Positions 1 through 7,446 of a DNA stretch of 10,529 nucleotides are shown piece by piece; position 1 is the first letter of the stretch; each line of letters begins with the position of its first letter. Both the position numbers and the translations under genes were made by a program. The notes under the pieces were generated by a model, which had not been told where the DNA came from, did not search any database, and saw only the letters and a list, made by a program, of their open reading frames with translations. Source of the stretch: Sulfitobacter sp. (GTDB lineage Bacteria; Pseudomonadota; Alphaproteobacteria; Rhodobacterales; Rhodobacteraceae); contig JAGXHC010000235.1 of NCBI GenBank assembly GCA_024636405.1, positions 1 through 10,529 on the forward strand, written 5' to 3'.

Positions 1-708
1 GTGCGCCATGATATCGTCATAGGTCGCCGTGGCGGGCAATACCGTTACATCGCAACCCGCCGAAGCGAGGCAACGCAGGATATTGCGTTTCGCGCCGTAA
101 TCCACAGCCACGACGCGGTGCTGTGCATTGGTCTGTTCGGCATATCCATCGGGCCAGGCCCACCGCATCTCGTTCCAGCGATAGGACTGTGTGCAGGTGA
201 CGTCGCGGGCCAGATCCATGCCCTCAAGTCCGGCAAAGCCGCGTGCGGCCGCGATCAGGGCGGGAATGTCGAAATTGCCATCGGGATCATGGGCAAGCGC
301 TGCATGCGGTGCGCCCTGATGGCGGATCGCGCGGGTCAGGCGCCGTGTGTCGATGCCACCAATCGCGATCCGCCCCCGCGCGGCCAGCCATGCCGAAAGA
401 GGCTGTACAGTGCGCCAACTGCTGGGATCTGTGGGCATCCATTTAACGACCATACCCGCCGCCACCGGATCACCGGTTTCGTCGTCCTCGGGGTTGGTGC
501 CTACATTGCCGATATGGGGGAAGGTAAAGGTCACGATCTGCCCCGCATAGGACGGATCGGTCATGATCTCCTGATAGCCGGTCATGGCGGTGTTGAAGCA
601 CAGTTCCGCCACCGTCTGACCCGTGGCACCAAACCCCATGCCATAGAAAAGCGATCCGTCCGCCAGGGCAAGACAGGCGGTCGGGTGCGATGGAATGGGC
701 GCGGGCAT
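1..708 (-). CDS. carA: Carbamoyl-phosphate synthase small subunit CarA, N-terminal part (cut by window edge)
   Basis: CarA is the glutaminase subunit of carbamoyl-phosphate synthase. It hydrolyses glutamine and passes ammonia to CarB, feeding arginine and pyrimidine synthesis in the cytoplasm. The minus strand reads open from ATG 706-708 to the window's first base (236 codons). Seen directly: an N-terminal CPSase small-chain domain, roughly residues 8-150, with FYGMGFGATGQTVAELCFNT, MTGYQEIMTDPSYAGQIVTF and GIDTRRLTRAIR. From about residue 198 comes the start of the class I glutamine amidotransferase domain (VVAVDYGAKRNILRCL). The nucleophile-cysteine and His/Glu motifs would lie beyond the left edge, so catalytic integrity cannot be judged. 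The start is supported by GGAGG at 716-720, seven bases upstream of the ATG, and by a promoter-like pair further upstream. It is divergent from yqeY. The family assignment is very secure. Confidence 0.95.
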   Translation of the reverse strand, partial: MPAPIPSHPTACLALADGSLFYGMGFGATGQTVAELCFNTAMTGYQEIMTDPSYAGQIVTFTFPHIGNVGTNPEDDETGDPVAAGMVVKWMPTDPSSWRTVQPLSAWLAARGRIAIGGIDTRRLTRAIRHQGAPHAALAHDPDGNFDIPALIAAARGFAGLEGMDLARDVTCTQSYRWNEMRWAWPDGYAEQTNAQHRVVAVDYGAKRNILRCLASAGCDVTVLPATATYDDIMAH

Positions 709-715
709 GGGGCAG

Positions 716-720
716 CCTCC
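716..720 (-). promoter_or_regulatory. carA ribosome binding site
   Basis: The minus strand reads GGAGG seven bases before the ATG at 708. This is the strongest Shine-Dalgarno sequence in the window and fixes the carA start. Confidence 0.75.
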
Positions 721-748
721 GGGCGGATGTGGGTGGATAAACGGGGGC

Positions 749-777
749 AACCTAATGCGCGCCGCAGGCCGGGTCAA
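749..777 (-). promoter_or_regulatory. Probable sigma-70 promoter of carA
   Basis: On the minus strand TTGACC (772-777, five of six matches to the -35 consensus) is followed after 17 bases by TAGGTT (749-754, three of six, a weak -10 as is common in G+C-rich alphaproteobacteria). Transcription would begin near 742, giving a leader of about 34 bases. I see no attenuator or leader peptide in it. Confidence 0.5.
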
Positions 778-902
778 GGCCGGGTGAAAAATGAGTTTGG
801 CCGTGAAAACAACGATTTACGCAAGGTCAGTTGCCATTGCCTGCACCCGCAGCAACAGGTAAGGTCGCAAGCTTAGTCAGATCCACAGGACAGGAACCTG
901 CA

Positions 903-1367
903 ATGTTACTGCGCACGCGCATCTCAGACGCACTGAAACAGGCAATGAAGGACCGGGCCGCTGACCGGCTGTCCACGCTGCGCCTGATCAACGCCGCCAT
1001 CAAGGACAAGGACATCGCCGCCCGCGCCGAAGCCAATGACGACGGTGTCGGTGAGGACGAAGTGCTTGCTATTCTTGGCAAGATGGCGAAGCAAAGGCTG
1101 GAATCTGCCCGCGCCTATGAAGAAGGTGGACGGCTTGATCTTGCTGACCGCGAACGCGCGGAAATCACCGTCATCGAGGAATTCCTGCCCCGCCAGCTGA
1201 GCGAGGAAGAATCGGCCGCCGCCGTCGATGCCGCCGTGGCCAAGATCGGGGCGACATCGATCCGCGACATGGGCAAGGTGATTGGCCTGCTCAAGGCGAA
1301 ATACACCGGTCAGATGGATTTTGGCACGGTCGGCCCGATCGTCAAGGCACGGCTTAGTCAGGACTGA
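903..1367 (+). CDS. yqeY: GatB/YqeY domain protein
   Basis: This 154-residue protein belongs to the YqeY family. Family members resemble the C-terminal, tRNA-binding tail domain of the amidotransferase subunit GatB, but the function of the free-standing protein is not established. Seen here: the helical N-terminal part with DRLSTLRLINAAIKDKDIA (residues 21-39), the central segment ITVIEEFLPRQLSEEE (78-93), and the C-terminal DMGKVIGLLKAKY (112-124) ending in PIVKARL. These match the usual family layout and the usual length of about 150. The ATG at 903 is chosen because the open frame upstream lacks family character and AGGA at 892-895 sits seven bases before it. The gene is divergent from carA and convergent with the DUF2244 gene. 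The carA-yqeY neighbourhood recurs in alphaproteobacteria as far as I recall. Confidence 0.9.
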   Translation: MLLRTRISDALKQAMKDRAADRLSTLRLINAAIKDKDIAARAEANDDGVGEDEVLAILGKMAKQRLESARAYEEGGRLDLADRERAEITVIEEFLPRQLSEEESAAAVDAAVAKIGATSIRDMGKVIGLLKAKYTGQMDFGTVGPIVKARLSQD

Positions 1368-1386
1368 TGCGGCGTTGATACCGCGT

Positions 1387-1402
1387 CCCGCAGGTTTGCG
1401 GG
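1387..1402. terminator. Weak hairpin after yqeY
   Basis: CCCGCA (1387-1392), loop GGTT, TGCGGG (1397-1402) lies 20 bases after the yqeY stop codon. No T-run follows directly on the plus strand, so an intrinsic terminator is only possible. The rest of the 227-base stretch between yqeY and the convergent DUF2244 gene holds nothing recognisable. Confidence 0.25.
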
Positions 1403-1594
1403 CGCGCAAAAATGCCGCTTGGGCCGGGCACCGCGCCAAGGGCCACGATGAATGCGTGTCTGATCCGTATCAGCAAGCAGCTGGTTGCGCATGGCATCGC
1501 TCAGGCGCGGCAAACGTCCATGGGCGTGGCACCGAAACAATCCTGAATGTCGCCCTGCGGACTTCGCTGGATATTTCGCGTGCGTTGCGTTGGG

Positions 1595-2077
1595 TCAGCG
1601 GCGCAGGCTGCGTTGCAGGTCTTCAAATAATGCGATGCGCTCATCTTCGCTGAGAAAAGAGCCGATTTCCACCTCGCGGCCCGCGCCGCGCAGCGTGACA
1701 TAATGCGGGACCGGGCCGCTGTCCTCGTACTTCATCACGGTGGCCCAGTACCTGTTGCAGTCCCATTCCTTGACGTGGCCGCCCGGCGTGGTGTGGGTCA
1801 GGTGCGCGGTTTGCGTGTCCAGTGTCAGCACTTCTTCGATCAGACGGGCGTTATGATTGCGCGTGAGGGCAAAGTACATGCCTCCTACGGCCATCAGCAT
1901 GAACGGCAGCAACCCCCAAAGCAGCACAGTCCCCAAGACCGACAGTGTCGGGATCAGGATCATCGCAAAGGTGGTAAGCATGAAGGCCGCAAAGCCGCGC
2001 GGTGGCAGCGACTGGTGCGGCCAAAGGCGCAGGCGTTGCTGCGGGGCATGAGGGGCGGTGGTCCATTCGTAGGGCAT
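1595..2077 (-). CDS. DUF2244 domain membrane protein
   Basis: I recognise this as a DUF2244 family protein, an uncharacterised small inner-membrane family of proteobacteria; no reaction or partner is known. From the chosen ATG (2075-2077) it has 160 residues. The N-terminus MPYEW leads to a soluble stretch with RLWPHQSLPPRGF (residues 16-29). Two adjacent hydrophobic helices follow at about 29-47 and 51-71, joined by a short turn. The soluble C-terminal domain includes EWDCNRYWATV, PHYVTLRGAGREVEIGSFLSEDER and ends LRR. The start was chosen because MPYEW is the usual beginning in related roseobacters as I remember them. No good Shine-Dalgarno lies before it, and an in-frame ATG at 2110 (nine or more extra residues) remains possible. 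The longer frame running to 2251 is arginine-rich, low-complexity translation of the gap and is unlikely to be coding. Confidence 0.8.
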   Translation of the reverse strand: MPYEWTTAPHAPQQRLRLWPHQSLPPRGFAAFMLTTFAMILIPTLSVLGTVLLWGLLPFMLMAVGGMYFALTRNHNARLIEEVLTLDTQTAHLTHTTPGGHVKEWDCNRYWATVMKYEDSGPVPHYVTLRGAGREVEIGSFLSEDERIALFEDLQRSLRR

Positions 2078-2455
2078 GGCGGTGTGTCCGAAAGCGAGGG
2101 TACACGTCATGATAAACCGCGGCGTGCGAAGGGCAATGCGGCAAGTCGGAGCAGAGGTGCGCCGTGCGGCCGGTCGGCGGGGCCTTGCCGAGGTTCCGGT
2201 GCGTCCCGAGATATTACGCGCAAATATGGCCGCTGCCGTCGGTGAAGGCATGCACGGCGCAGCACGCGTAAGTGTGTCGGCTCGCGGTTGTTTCGATCAG
2301 CTGCACCAGAAACCGTCAACGCTGCGCGACGACCTTGATGCCGCAGCCCGGACTGGTCATTTCAGATCGTGCCCCGCTCGATGCGCCGGTTTGGCTGTCT
2401 GCCCGGATGATGCCGGGTTACTCACAGTTCCCGGCGCGCGGTAAAAGTTGCCGCT
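2078..2455. other. Gap of 378 bases with no convincing gene
   Basis: This gap lies between the pyc 3' end and the DUF2244 start. Short open frames exist on both strands, but their translations are arginine/alanine-rich and unlike any family I know. None has a good ribosome binding site. A small hairpin at 2402-2417 (CCCGG, six-base loop, CCGGG) lies about 40 bases after the pyc stop but has no T-run, so it is a poor terminator. A promoter for the DUF2244 gene presumably lies here, but I could not place one with confidence. Confidence 0.4.
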
Positions 2456-5400
2456 TCATTCCAGCTCCACCAGCAGATCCTTGGCGTCGATCTGGGTGCC
2501 TGGCTGCACGTGGACGGCTTTGACGGTCGCGGCGCGTTCTGCGTGGATGCCGGTTTCCATCTTCATCGCTTCGATGGTCAGCAGCAGATCGCCCGCCTTG
2601 ACCTTGGCACCGACAACCGCGCCAACGGATGCCACCACGCCCGGCATCGGTGCGCCGATGTGGTTCTCGTTGCCTGCTTCTGCCTTGGGACGCTGGACCG
2701 TGCTGGCCTTGACCAAACGGTCGACCACCCGGATGACACGGGGCTGACCGTTGAGCTCAAAGAAGACCTTTACCTCGCCGTCGTCGTTGGTATCGCTGAC
2801 GGCCTGCATGCGGATTTCCAACGTCTTGCCGGGGTCAATTTCGACGCTGATCTCCTGGCCGGGGTCCATGCCATAAAAGAAGGTGCGCGTGGGCAGGGTG
2901 CGGACCGGGCCATAGGTGCGGTGGCGGCCCATGTAATCCAGAAACACCTTGGGATACATCAGATATCCACTAAGGTCGTCATCCTCGATCAGCTTGCCAC
3001 CCAACTCCTTTGACAGCTCTTGTCGGGTCTTTTCAAGATCGACGGGGGCAAGATGTTTACCGGGCCGCTCCAGATTGGGTTTTTCGCCCTTGAGCACCTT
3101 GGAGACAATTCCGTCAGGAAACCCGCCCGGAGGCTGACCAAGATTGCCGCGCATCATGTCGATCACACTGTCAGGAAACGATACGTCAACGTCGGGATTT
3201 TCAACCTGCGCGCGGGTCAGACCCTGGGAGACCATCATCAGGGCCATATCGCCGACGACTTTGGACGACGGCGTTACCTTGACGATGTCGCCAAACATCT
3301 GGTTCACATCGGCATAGGTGCGCGCCACTTCCGGCCAGCGGTCATCAAGGCCCAGTGACGACGCCTGCGCCTTGAGGTTGGTGAACTGGCCACCGGGCAT
3401 TTCGTGCAGATAAACTTCGGATGACGGCGCCTGCATGCCGGTCTCGAAGGCGGCATAATGGCCGCGGACGTCTTCCCAGTAGTCCGAGATTTCGCGCACG
3501 GCTTTCATGTTCAACCCGGTGTCACGGTCGGAATGGCGCAGCGCCTCGACCACTGATCCCAGCGTCGCCTGCGAGGTATTGCCCGACAGCGCGTCCATGG
3601 CGCAATCCACTGCATCCACGCCCGCTTCGCTTGCGGCAAGGATGGTGGCGCAGGCGATGCCGGCGGTGTCGTGGGTGTGGAAGTGGATCGGCAGGCCGAC
3701 CTCGGATTTCAGCGCCTTGATCAGCACACGGGCCTGTGCAGGTTTCAGCAGACCGGCCATGTCCTTCAGGCCCAGCACATGGGCGCCGGCGGCCTTTAGA
3801 TCGCGGCCCATCTGAACATAATACTTCAGATCGTATTTCGCGCGGTCAGGGTCGAAGATGTCACCGGTATAGCAGATCGTGCCTTCGCATACCTTGTTCA
3901 CGTCAATCACTGCATCCATGGCGACGCGCATGTTTTCGACCCAGTTGAGACTGTCAAAGACGCGAAAGACATCGACGCCGGTCTCGGCCGCGGTCTTGAC
4001 GAACTCCTGCACCACGTTGTCGGGATAGTTGGTGTAGCCGACACCGTTTGAGGCACGCAGCAGCATTTGCGTCATGATATTGGGCATCCGGGCGCGCAGA
4101 TCGCGCAGACGCTGCCACGGACATTCCTGCAAGAAGCGGTAAGCGACATCAAAAGTGGCCCCCCCCCAGCATTCAACCGAGAAAAGCTGTGGCAGGTTGG
4201 CGGCATAGGCGGGCGCAACTTTGATCATGTCGATCGAGCGCATGCGAGTGGCCAACAGCGACTGGTGCCCGTCGCGCATCGTGGTGTCGGTGATCAGCAA
4301 CTGGCGCTGCTGGCCCATCCAGTCGGCGACGGCCTGCGGGCCCTCTTGTTCCAGCAGGTTGCGGGTGCCCATTTGGGCGGTGCCGCGCGGCGCGGGCGGT
4401 TTTGGATCGCGCAGGTGGTCGGCGGGGCGGGCGTGGCCCTTGGTCTCGGGATGGCCGTTCACGGTGATGTCGGCGATATAAGTCAAAACCTTGGTCGCAC
4501 GGTCGCGGCGACGCTTGAACTGGAACAACTCCGGTGTCTCGTCGATGAATTTGGTGTGGTAGGTATTGTCGAGGAACGTAGGGTGTTTCAGCAGGTTTTC
4601 GACAAAGGCGATGTTGGTGCTGACCCCGCGGATACGAAATTCGCGCAGCGCGCGGTCCATGCGCGCGATGGCCATTTCGGGTGTCGGCGCCTTTGCCGTG
4701 ACCTTGGTCAGCAGGCTGTCGTAATAGCGCGTGATGACGCCGCCCGCGTAGGCCGTGCCACCGTCCAGCCGGATGCCCATGCCCGTGGCAGAGCGGTAGG
4801 CCGTCAGGCGGCCGTAATCGGGGATGAAATTGTTCTGCGGATCTTCGGTGGTGATCCGGGTCTGAAGCGCGTGACCGGTCAGGGTGATCTCATCCTGAGA
4901 GGCTTTGCCGGTGGCTTCGGCGATGGTCTTGCCTTCGGCGATCAGGATCTGGGCGCGCACGATGTCGATGCCGGTGACTTCTTCGGTGACGGTATGTTCG
5001 ACCTGCACGCGCGGGTTCACTTCGATGAAGTAGAATTTATCGTCTGCCATATCCATCAGGAATTCGACGGTGCCCGCACATTCATAGCCGACGTGGTCGC
5101 AGATCTTCTTGCCCAATGCGCAGATTTCCGCGCGCTGAGCGGGGGTCAGATAAGGGGCGGGGGCGCGTTCCACAACTTTCTGGTTGCGGCGCTGAACGGA
5201 GCAGTCACGTTCAAAAAGATGGTAGATTTCACCGTGGGTGTCGCCAAGGATTTGCACCTCTACGTGGCGGGCCTTGAGGATCATCTTTTCCAGATATCCC
5301 TCGCCGTTGCCAAACGCCGCCTCGGCCTCGCGCCGGCCCTCGAGGACTTTCTCCTCCAATTCGCTTTCTTTCATGATCGGGCGCATGCCACGCCCGCCGC

Positions 5401-5896
5401 CGCCCCAGGACGCCTTGAGCATCAGCGGATAGCCGACTTCTTTCGCTTCGCGGCGGGTCTTGTCCATGTCGGAGCCGAGCACGTCGGTGGCCGGGATGAC
5501 CGGCACGCCTGCTGCCATCGCCACGCGGCGGGCCGATGCCTTGTCGCCCAGCTTGCGCATGGTGTCGGCGCGCGGACCGATAAAGGTGATGCCATTCATT
5601 TCGCAAGCGTCGACAAAATCGGGGTTCTCGCTGAGCAGGCCATAACCGGGGTGGATCGCGTCGGCGCCAGAGGCTTTGGCCACGCGGATAATCTCGTCAA
5701 TGCTGAGGTACGCCGCAACGGGGCCAAGCCCTTCGCCAATGCGGTAGGCTTCGTCAGCCTTGAAGCGGTGGAGGCCCAGTTTGTCTTCCTCGGCGTAGAC
5801 CGCGACCGTCCTTTTGCCCATTTCATTTGCGGCGCGCATGACGCGAATGGCAATTTCGCCGCGGTTGGCGATCAGGATTTTGCGGAAATCGGTCAT
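2456..5896 (-). CDS. pyc: Pyruvate carboxylase
   Basis: This biotin enzyme carboxylates pyruvate to oxaloacetate using ATP and bicarbonate, replenishing the TCA cycle in the cytoplasm; it normally works as a homotetramer. The 1146-residue protein has the full single-chain layout. The biotin carboxylase domain (1 to about 455) carries KILIANRGEIAIRV, the ATP-grasp loop GGGGRGMR (165-172), ERDCSVQRRNQKVVERAPAP (229-248) and EVNPRVQVEHTVTE (292-305). The carboxyltransferase domain (about 530-960) carries DTTMRDGHQS (537-546), Lys711 in GLKDMAG, HFHTHD (738-743) and Thr875 in VTPSSK. An allosteric/tetramerisation region is followed by the biotin carrier domain (about 1078-1146) with AMKM and biotinyl Lys1112. 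Lys711, Thr875 and Lys1112 each lie seven residues before the R. etli landmarks K718, T882 and K1119 as I recall them. ATG 5896 starts the protein at MTDFRKILIANRGE; the twelve residues upstream lack family character. It lies 213 bases downstream of the hydroxyacid dehydrogenase gene on the same strand. Confidence 0.97.
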   Translation of the reverse strand: MTDFRKILIANRGEIAIRVMRAANEMGKRTVAVYAEEDKLGLHRFKADEAYRIGEGLGPVAAYLSIDEIIRVAKASGADAIHPGYGLLSENPDFVDACEMNGITFIGPRADTMRKLGDKASARRVAMAAGVPVIPATDVLGSDMDKTRREAKEVGYPLMLKASWGGGGRGMRPIMKESELEEKVLEGRREAEAAFGNGEGYLEKMILKARHVEVQILGDTHGEIYHLFERDCSVQRRNQKVVERAPAPYLTPAQRAEICALGKKICDHVGYECAGTVEFLMDMADDKFYFIEVNPRVQVEHTVTEEVTGIDIVRAQILIAEGKTIAEATGKASQDEITLTGHALQTRITTEDPQNNFIPDYGRLTAYRSATGMGIRLDGGTAYAGGVITRYYDSLLTKVTAKAPTPEMAIARMDRALREFRIRGVSTNIAFVENLLKHPTFLDNTYHTKFIDETPELFQFKRRRDRATKVLTYIADITVNGHPETKGHARPADHLRDPKPPAPRGTAQMGTRNLLEQEGPQAVADWMGQQRQLLITDTTMRDGHQSLLATRMRSIDMIKVAPAYAANLPQLFSVECWGGATFDVAYRFLQECPWQRLRDLRARMPNIMTQMLLRASNGVGYTNYPDNVVQEFVKTAAETGVDVFRVFDSLNWVENMRVAMDAVIDVNKVCEGTICYTGDIFDPDRAKYDLKYYVQMGRDLKAAGAHVLGLKDMAGLLKPAQARVLIKALKSEVGLPIHFHTHDTAGIACATILAASEAGVDAVDCAMDALSGNTSQATLGSVVEALRHSDRDTGLNMKAVREISDYWEDVRGHYAAFETGMQAPSSEVYLHEMPGGQFTNLKAQASSLGLDDRWPEVARTYADVNQMFGDIVKVTPSSKVVGDMALMMVSQGLTRAQVENPDVDVSFPDSVIDMMRGNLGQPPGGFPDGIVSKVLKGEKPNLERPGKHLAPVDLEKTRQELSKELGGKLIEDDDLSGYLMYPKVFLDYMGRHRTYGPVRTLPTRTFFYGMDPGQEISVEIDPGKTLEIRMQAVSDTNDDGEVKVFFELNGQPRVIRVVDRLVKASTVQRPKAEAGNENHIGAPMPGVVASVGAVVGAKVKAGDLLLTIEAMKMETGIHAERAATVKAVHVQPGTQIDAKDLLVELE

Positions 5897-5930
5897 GTTT
5901 CTCGGTCTTTCCCTTGGGTTCGTTCCGCGC

Positions 5931-5958
5931 ACTCTAGGGGTGCTGCGGTGCAGCGCAA
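5931..5958 (-). promoter_or_regulatory. Possible pyc promoter with overlapping palindrome
   Basis: On the minus strand TTGCGC (5953-5958, four of six to the -35 consensus) and TAGAGT (5931-5936, four of six to -10) are 16 bases apart, giving a leader of roughly 27 bases. A perfect 5-base inverted repeat, GCTGC-GGT-GCAGC (5942-5954), covers the spacer and the edge of the -35. That placement would suit a repressor operator. If real, pyc is transcribed at least partly on its own and not only by read-through from the upstream gene. Confidence 0.35.
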
Positions 5959-6109
5959 TAGCCGTTGCGGGGAAATCTGCTACATTTCGCCGAGATTGCC
6001 AGCACCCAAAGCGGCATCTGCGGACGGGTGGGCGACAGCGGGCGCAGTTCGGCAGGCGGCGTGGGAGATCACCGGGCGTTCAGGCCGTGGCGGGGCGGGT
6101 AAAGGACTT

Positions 6110-7294
6110 TTATGCCTCCGGCGGGGATTTTGAACCATTTGGAATGGGGGGCGCGCGGTCCAGATCAAACGGGGCGGGCAGTGATTTGAGGGTGCGTGCG
6201 CCAAGTTGGCCCATGTTGGCGGCAAGGTCCTTGGTCAACAGGTCGATCAGGTGGTCAATGCCGCGCGGGCCAAGGGCGGCGAGGGCGTAGTGAAAGGCGC
6301 GGCCCAGCATGACGAAATCCGCACCCATCGCCAGCGCGCGCAGGATATCGAGGCCACCTTCGATCCCGCTGTCAAAGATCAGGGGCACGGAGGTGGCGGC
6401 ACGAACCTGTGGCAGGACATCAATGCTGGCGGGGGCGGCGTCAAACTGCCGTCCGGCGTGGTTGGATACCCAGATCGCGTCGACACCTGTCTGTTCCAGC
6501 CGGGCCGCATCATCGGCGCGCAGCACGCCCTTGATGATGAAGTTTCCCTGCCAGGCGTCGCGCAGCCAGTTGACGTAGTCCCAGTCTGGCGAGGTGCGCA
6601 GCAGGTAGCCGACATGCGCAGTGGTCGAGAGGCCTTGGGTTGCTTCACCGGTATATTTGTCGAGCATGCGCATATGCGGCATGCCCCTGCGCGCCATGCC
6701 GATTGCCCAGGCCGGGCGCCGGGCGACCTGTGTCAGCAGGCGCGGCGTCAGGCGCGGCGGATTGGTCAGTCCGGACCGGACCTGCCGTTCGCGGCGCGAG
6801 GCGACGGGCACATCGACAGTCAGGACCAGGGTGTTGAAACCAGCCGTTTTTGCGCGCGCGAGCATGTCTTTGCGGATTTCGGGGTCACGCGGCGGATACA
6901 TTTGGAACCAGCCGTGTTTGCCCAGATGGGGCGCGAGGTCTTCGGGGCTTTGGGTGGCGACGGTGCTGAGGCCATAAGGAATGCCCGCGCGTGCGGCGGC
7001 GCGCGCCAGGTGGCCTTCGGCGTCAGGCCAGATCAGCCCGGACATGCCAAGGGGCGCGATACCAAAGGGCAGCGGAAACGTGTCACCCATCAGGGTGGTC
7101 GCAAGATCGGGCGTAAATTCGCCATGCAGCACGGACGGCATAAGGCCGATCCGGTCAAGTGCTAGACGGTTGCGCGCCTTGGTCGCTTCGGTGCCGGTCG
7201 CGCTGTCCAGGTATTCCCAGACAAACGCCGGAATGCGTTTTTGCGCGCGCCTGCGCAGATCGGAAATACCGGGGTATGATGTGTGCAGGTCCAT
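6110..7294 (-). CDS. lldD: FMN-dependent alpha-hydroxy acid dehydrogenase (L-lactate dehydrogenase type)
   Basis: This is a TIM-barrel flavoprotein that oxidises an L-2-hydroxy acid, probably L-lactate, to the 2-keto acid and passes electrons to the respiratory chain. The 394-residue protein shows the family active site, aligned by eye to spinach glycolate oxidase: Tyr28 in EYLDSA (GOX Tyr24), Tyr133 in FQMYPP (Tyr129), Lys255 in IIKGVL (Lys230), His279 and Arg282 in SNHAGRQFD (His254, Arg257). The FMN phosphate loop reads DSGIEGG (308-314), and GR at 331-332 matches GOX Arg309. Oddly, both arginines of the common DGGxRRG loop are missing. ATG 7294 begins MDLHT, typical of this subgroup; the open frame extends to an ATG at 7399 that would add 35 residues. 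Neither start has a clear ribosome binding site. It lies upstream of pyc on the same strand and is divergent from uvrD. Substrate is inferred: mandelate, glycolate or another 2-hydroxy acid is possible. Confidence 0.85.
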   Translation of the reverse strand: MDLHTSYPGISDLRRRAQKRIPAFVWEYLDSATGTEATKARNRLALDRIGLMPSVLHGEFTPDLATTLMGDTFPLPFGIAPLGMSGLIWPDAEGHLARAAARAGIPYGLSTVATQSPEDLAPHLGKHGWFQMYPPRDPEIRKDMLARAKTAGFNTLVLTVDVPVASRRERQVRSGLTNPPRLTPRLLTQVARRPAWAIGMARRGMPHMRMLDKYTGEATQGLSTTAHVGYLLRTSPDWDYVNWLRDAWQGNFIIKGVLRADDAARLEQTGVDAIWVSNHAGRQFDAAPASIDVLPQVRAATSVPLIFDSGIEGGLDILRALAMGADFVMLGRAFHYALAALGPRGIDHLIDLLTKDLAANMGQLGARTLKSLPAPFDLDRAPPIPNGSKSPPEA

Positions 7295-7377
7295 GGCGGC
7301 ATTTGGCGCAGGCGCCGGGGATTTGTCCAGCGCGGTGCGCGCGAAGACTGTGTTGGGGAACTTCGGTAAGCGTTCGT

Positions 7378-7404
7378 ATGAGAATTGGGGGAACAACATG
7401 AGAA
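7378..7404. repeat. Direct repeat in the lldD-uvrD divergent intergenic region
   Basis: ATGAGAA occurs at 7378-7384 and again at 7398-7404, a period of 20 bases (about two helical turns), within the 152 bases between the two divergent starts. The spacing would suit a dimeric regulator bound to one face of the DNA. The repeat unit is short enough to arise by chance. Confidence 0.25.
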
Positions 7405-7410
7405 CACGGG

Positions 7411-7439
7411 TTTTCCTTTTGCGGGAAGATGGCTAGATT
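7411..7439 (+). promoter_or_regulatory. Weak candidate uvrD promoter, possibly giving a leaderless mRNA
   Basis: TAGATT (7434-7439, four of six to -10) is preceded 17 bases earlier by TTTTCC (7411-7416, three of six to -35). Transcription from it would begin at about the A of the uvrD ATG at 7447, leaving no leader. That fits the absence of a Shine-Dalgarno sequence before 7447. The elements are weak. Confidence 0.25.
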
Positions 7440-7446
7440 GTCAGCC

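Noticed and set aside
1..876. Long plus-strand open frame of 291 codons
   Set aside because: It is antisense to carA, whose minus-strand translation matches CarA clearly. The plus-strand product is rich in Arg, Gly and His and has no family character.
1448..1546. Plus-strand 32-codon open frame between yqeY and the DUF2244 gene, with AAGGG a few bases upstream
   Set aside because: The product resembles nothing I know, is very short and has no transmembrane or toxin-like pattern. A weak ribosome-site match alone is not enough.
2402..2417. Hairpin CCCGG/CCGGG as pyc terminator
   Set aside because: The stem is only five pairs with no T-run, so it is mentioned only in the gap description.
2272..2523. 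Plus-strand open frame spanning the gap and the pyc 3' end
   Set aside because: It runs antisense into the biotin carrier domain of pyc and its translation has no recognisable features.
4067..6133. Very long plus-strand open frame (688 codons) opposite pyc
   Set aside because: It is the antisense shadow of a strongly biased high-G+C gene. The pyc frame has every catalytic motif, and the opposite frame has repetitive Gly/Asp/Val composition with no domain.
6206..7165. Plus-strand open frame of 319 codons opposite the hydroxyacid dehydrogenase
   Set aside because: Antisense shadow: the minus-strand protein carries the complete flavoprotein active site.
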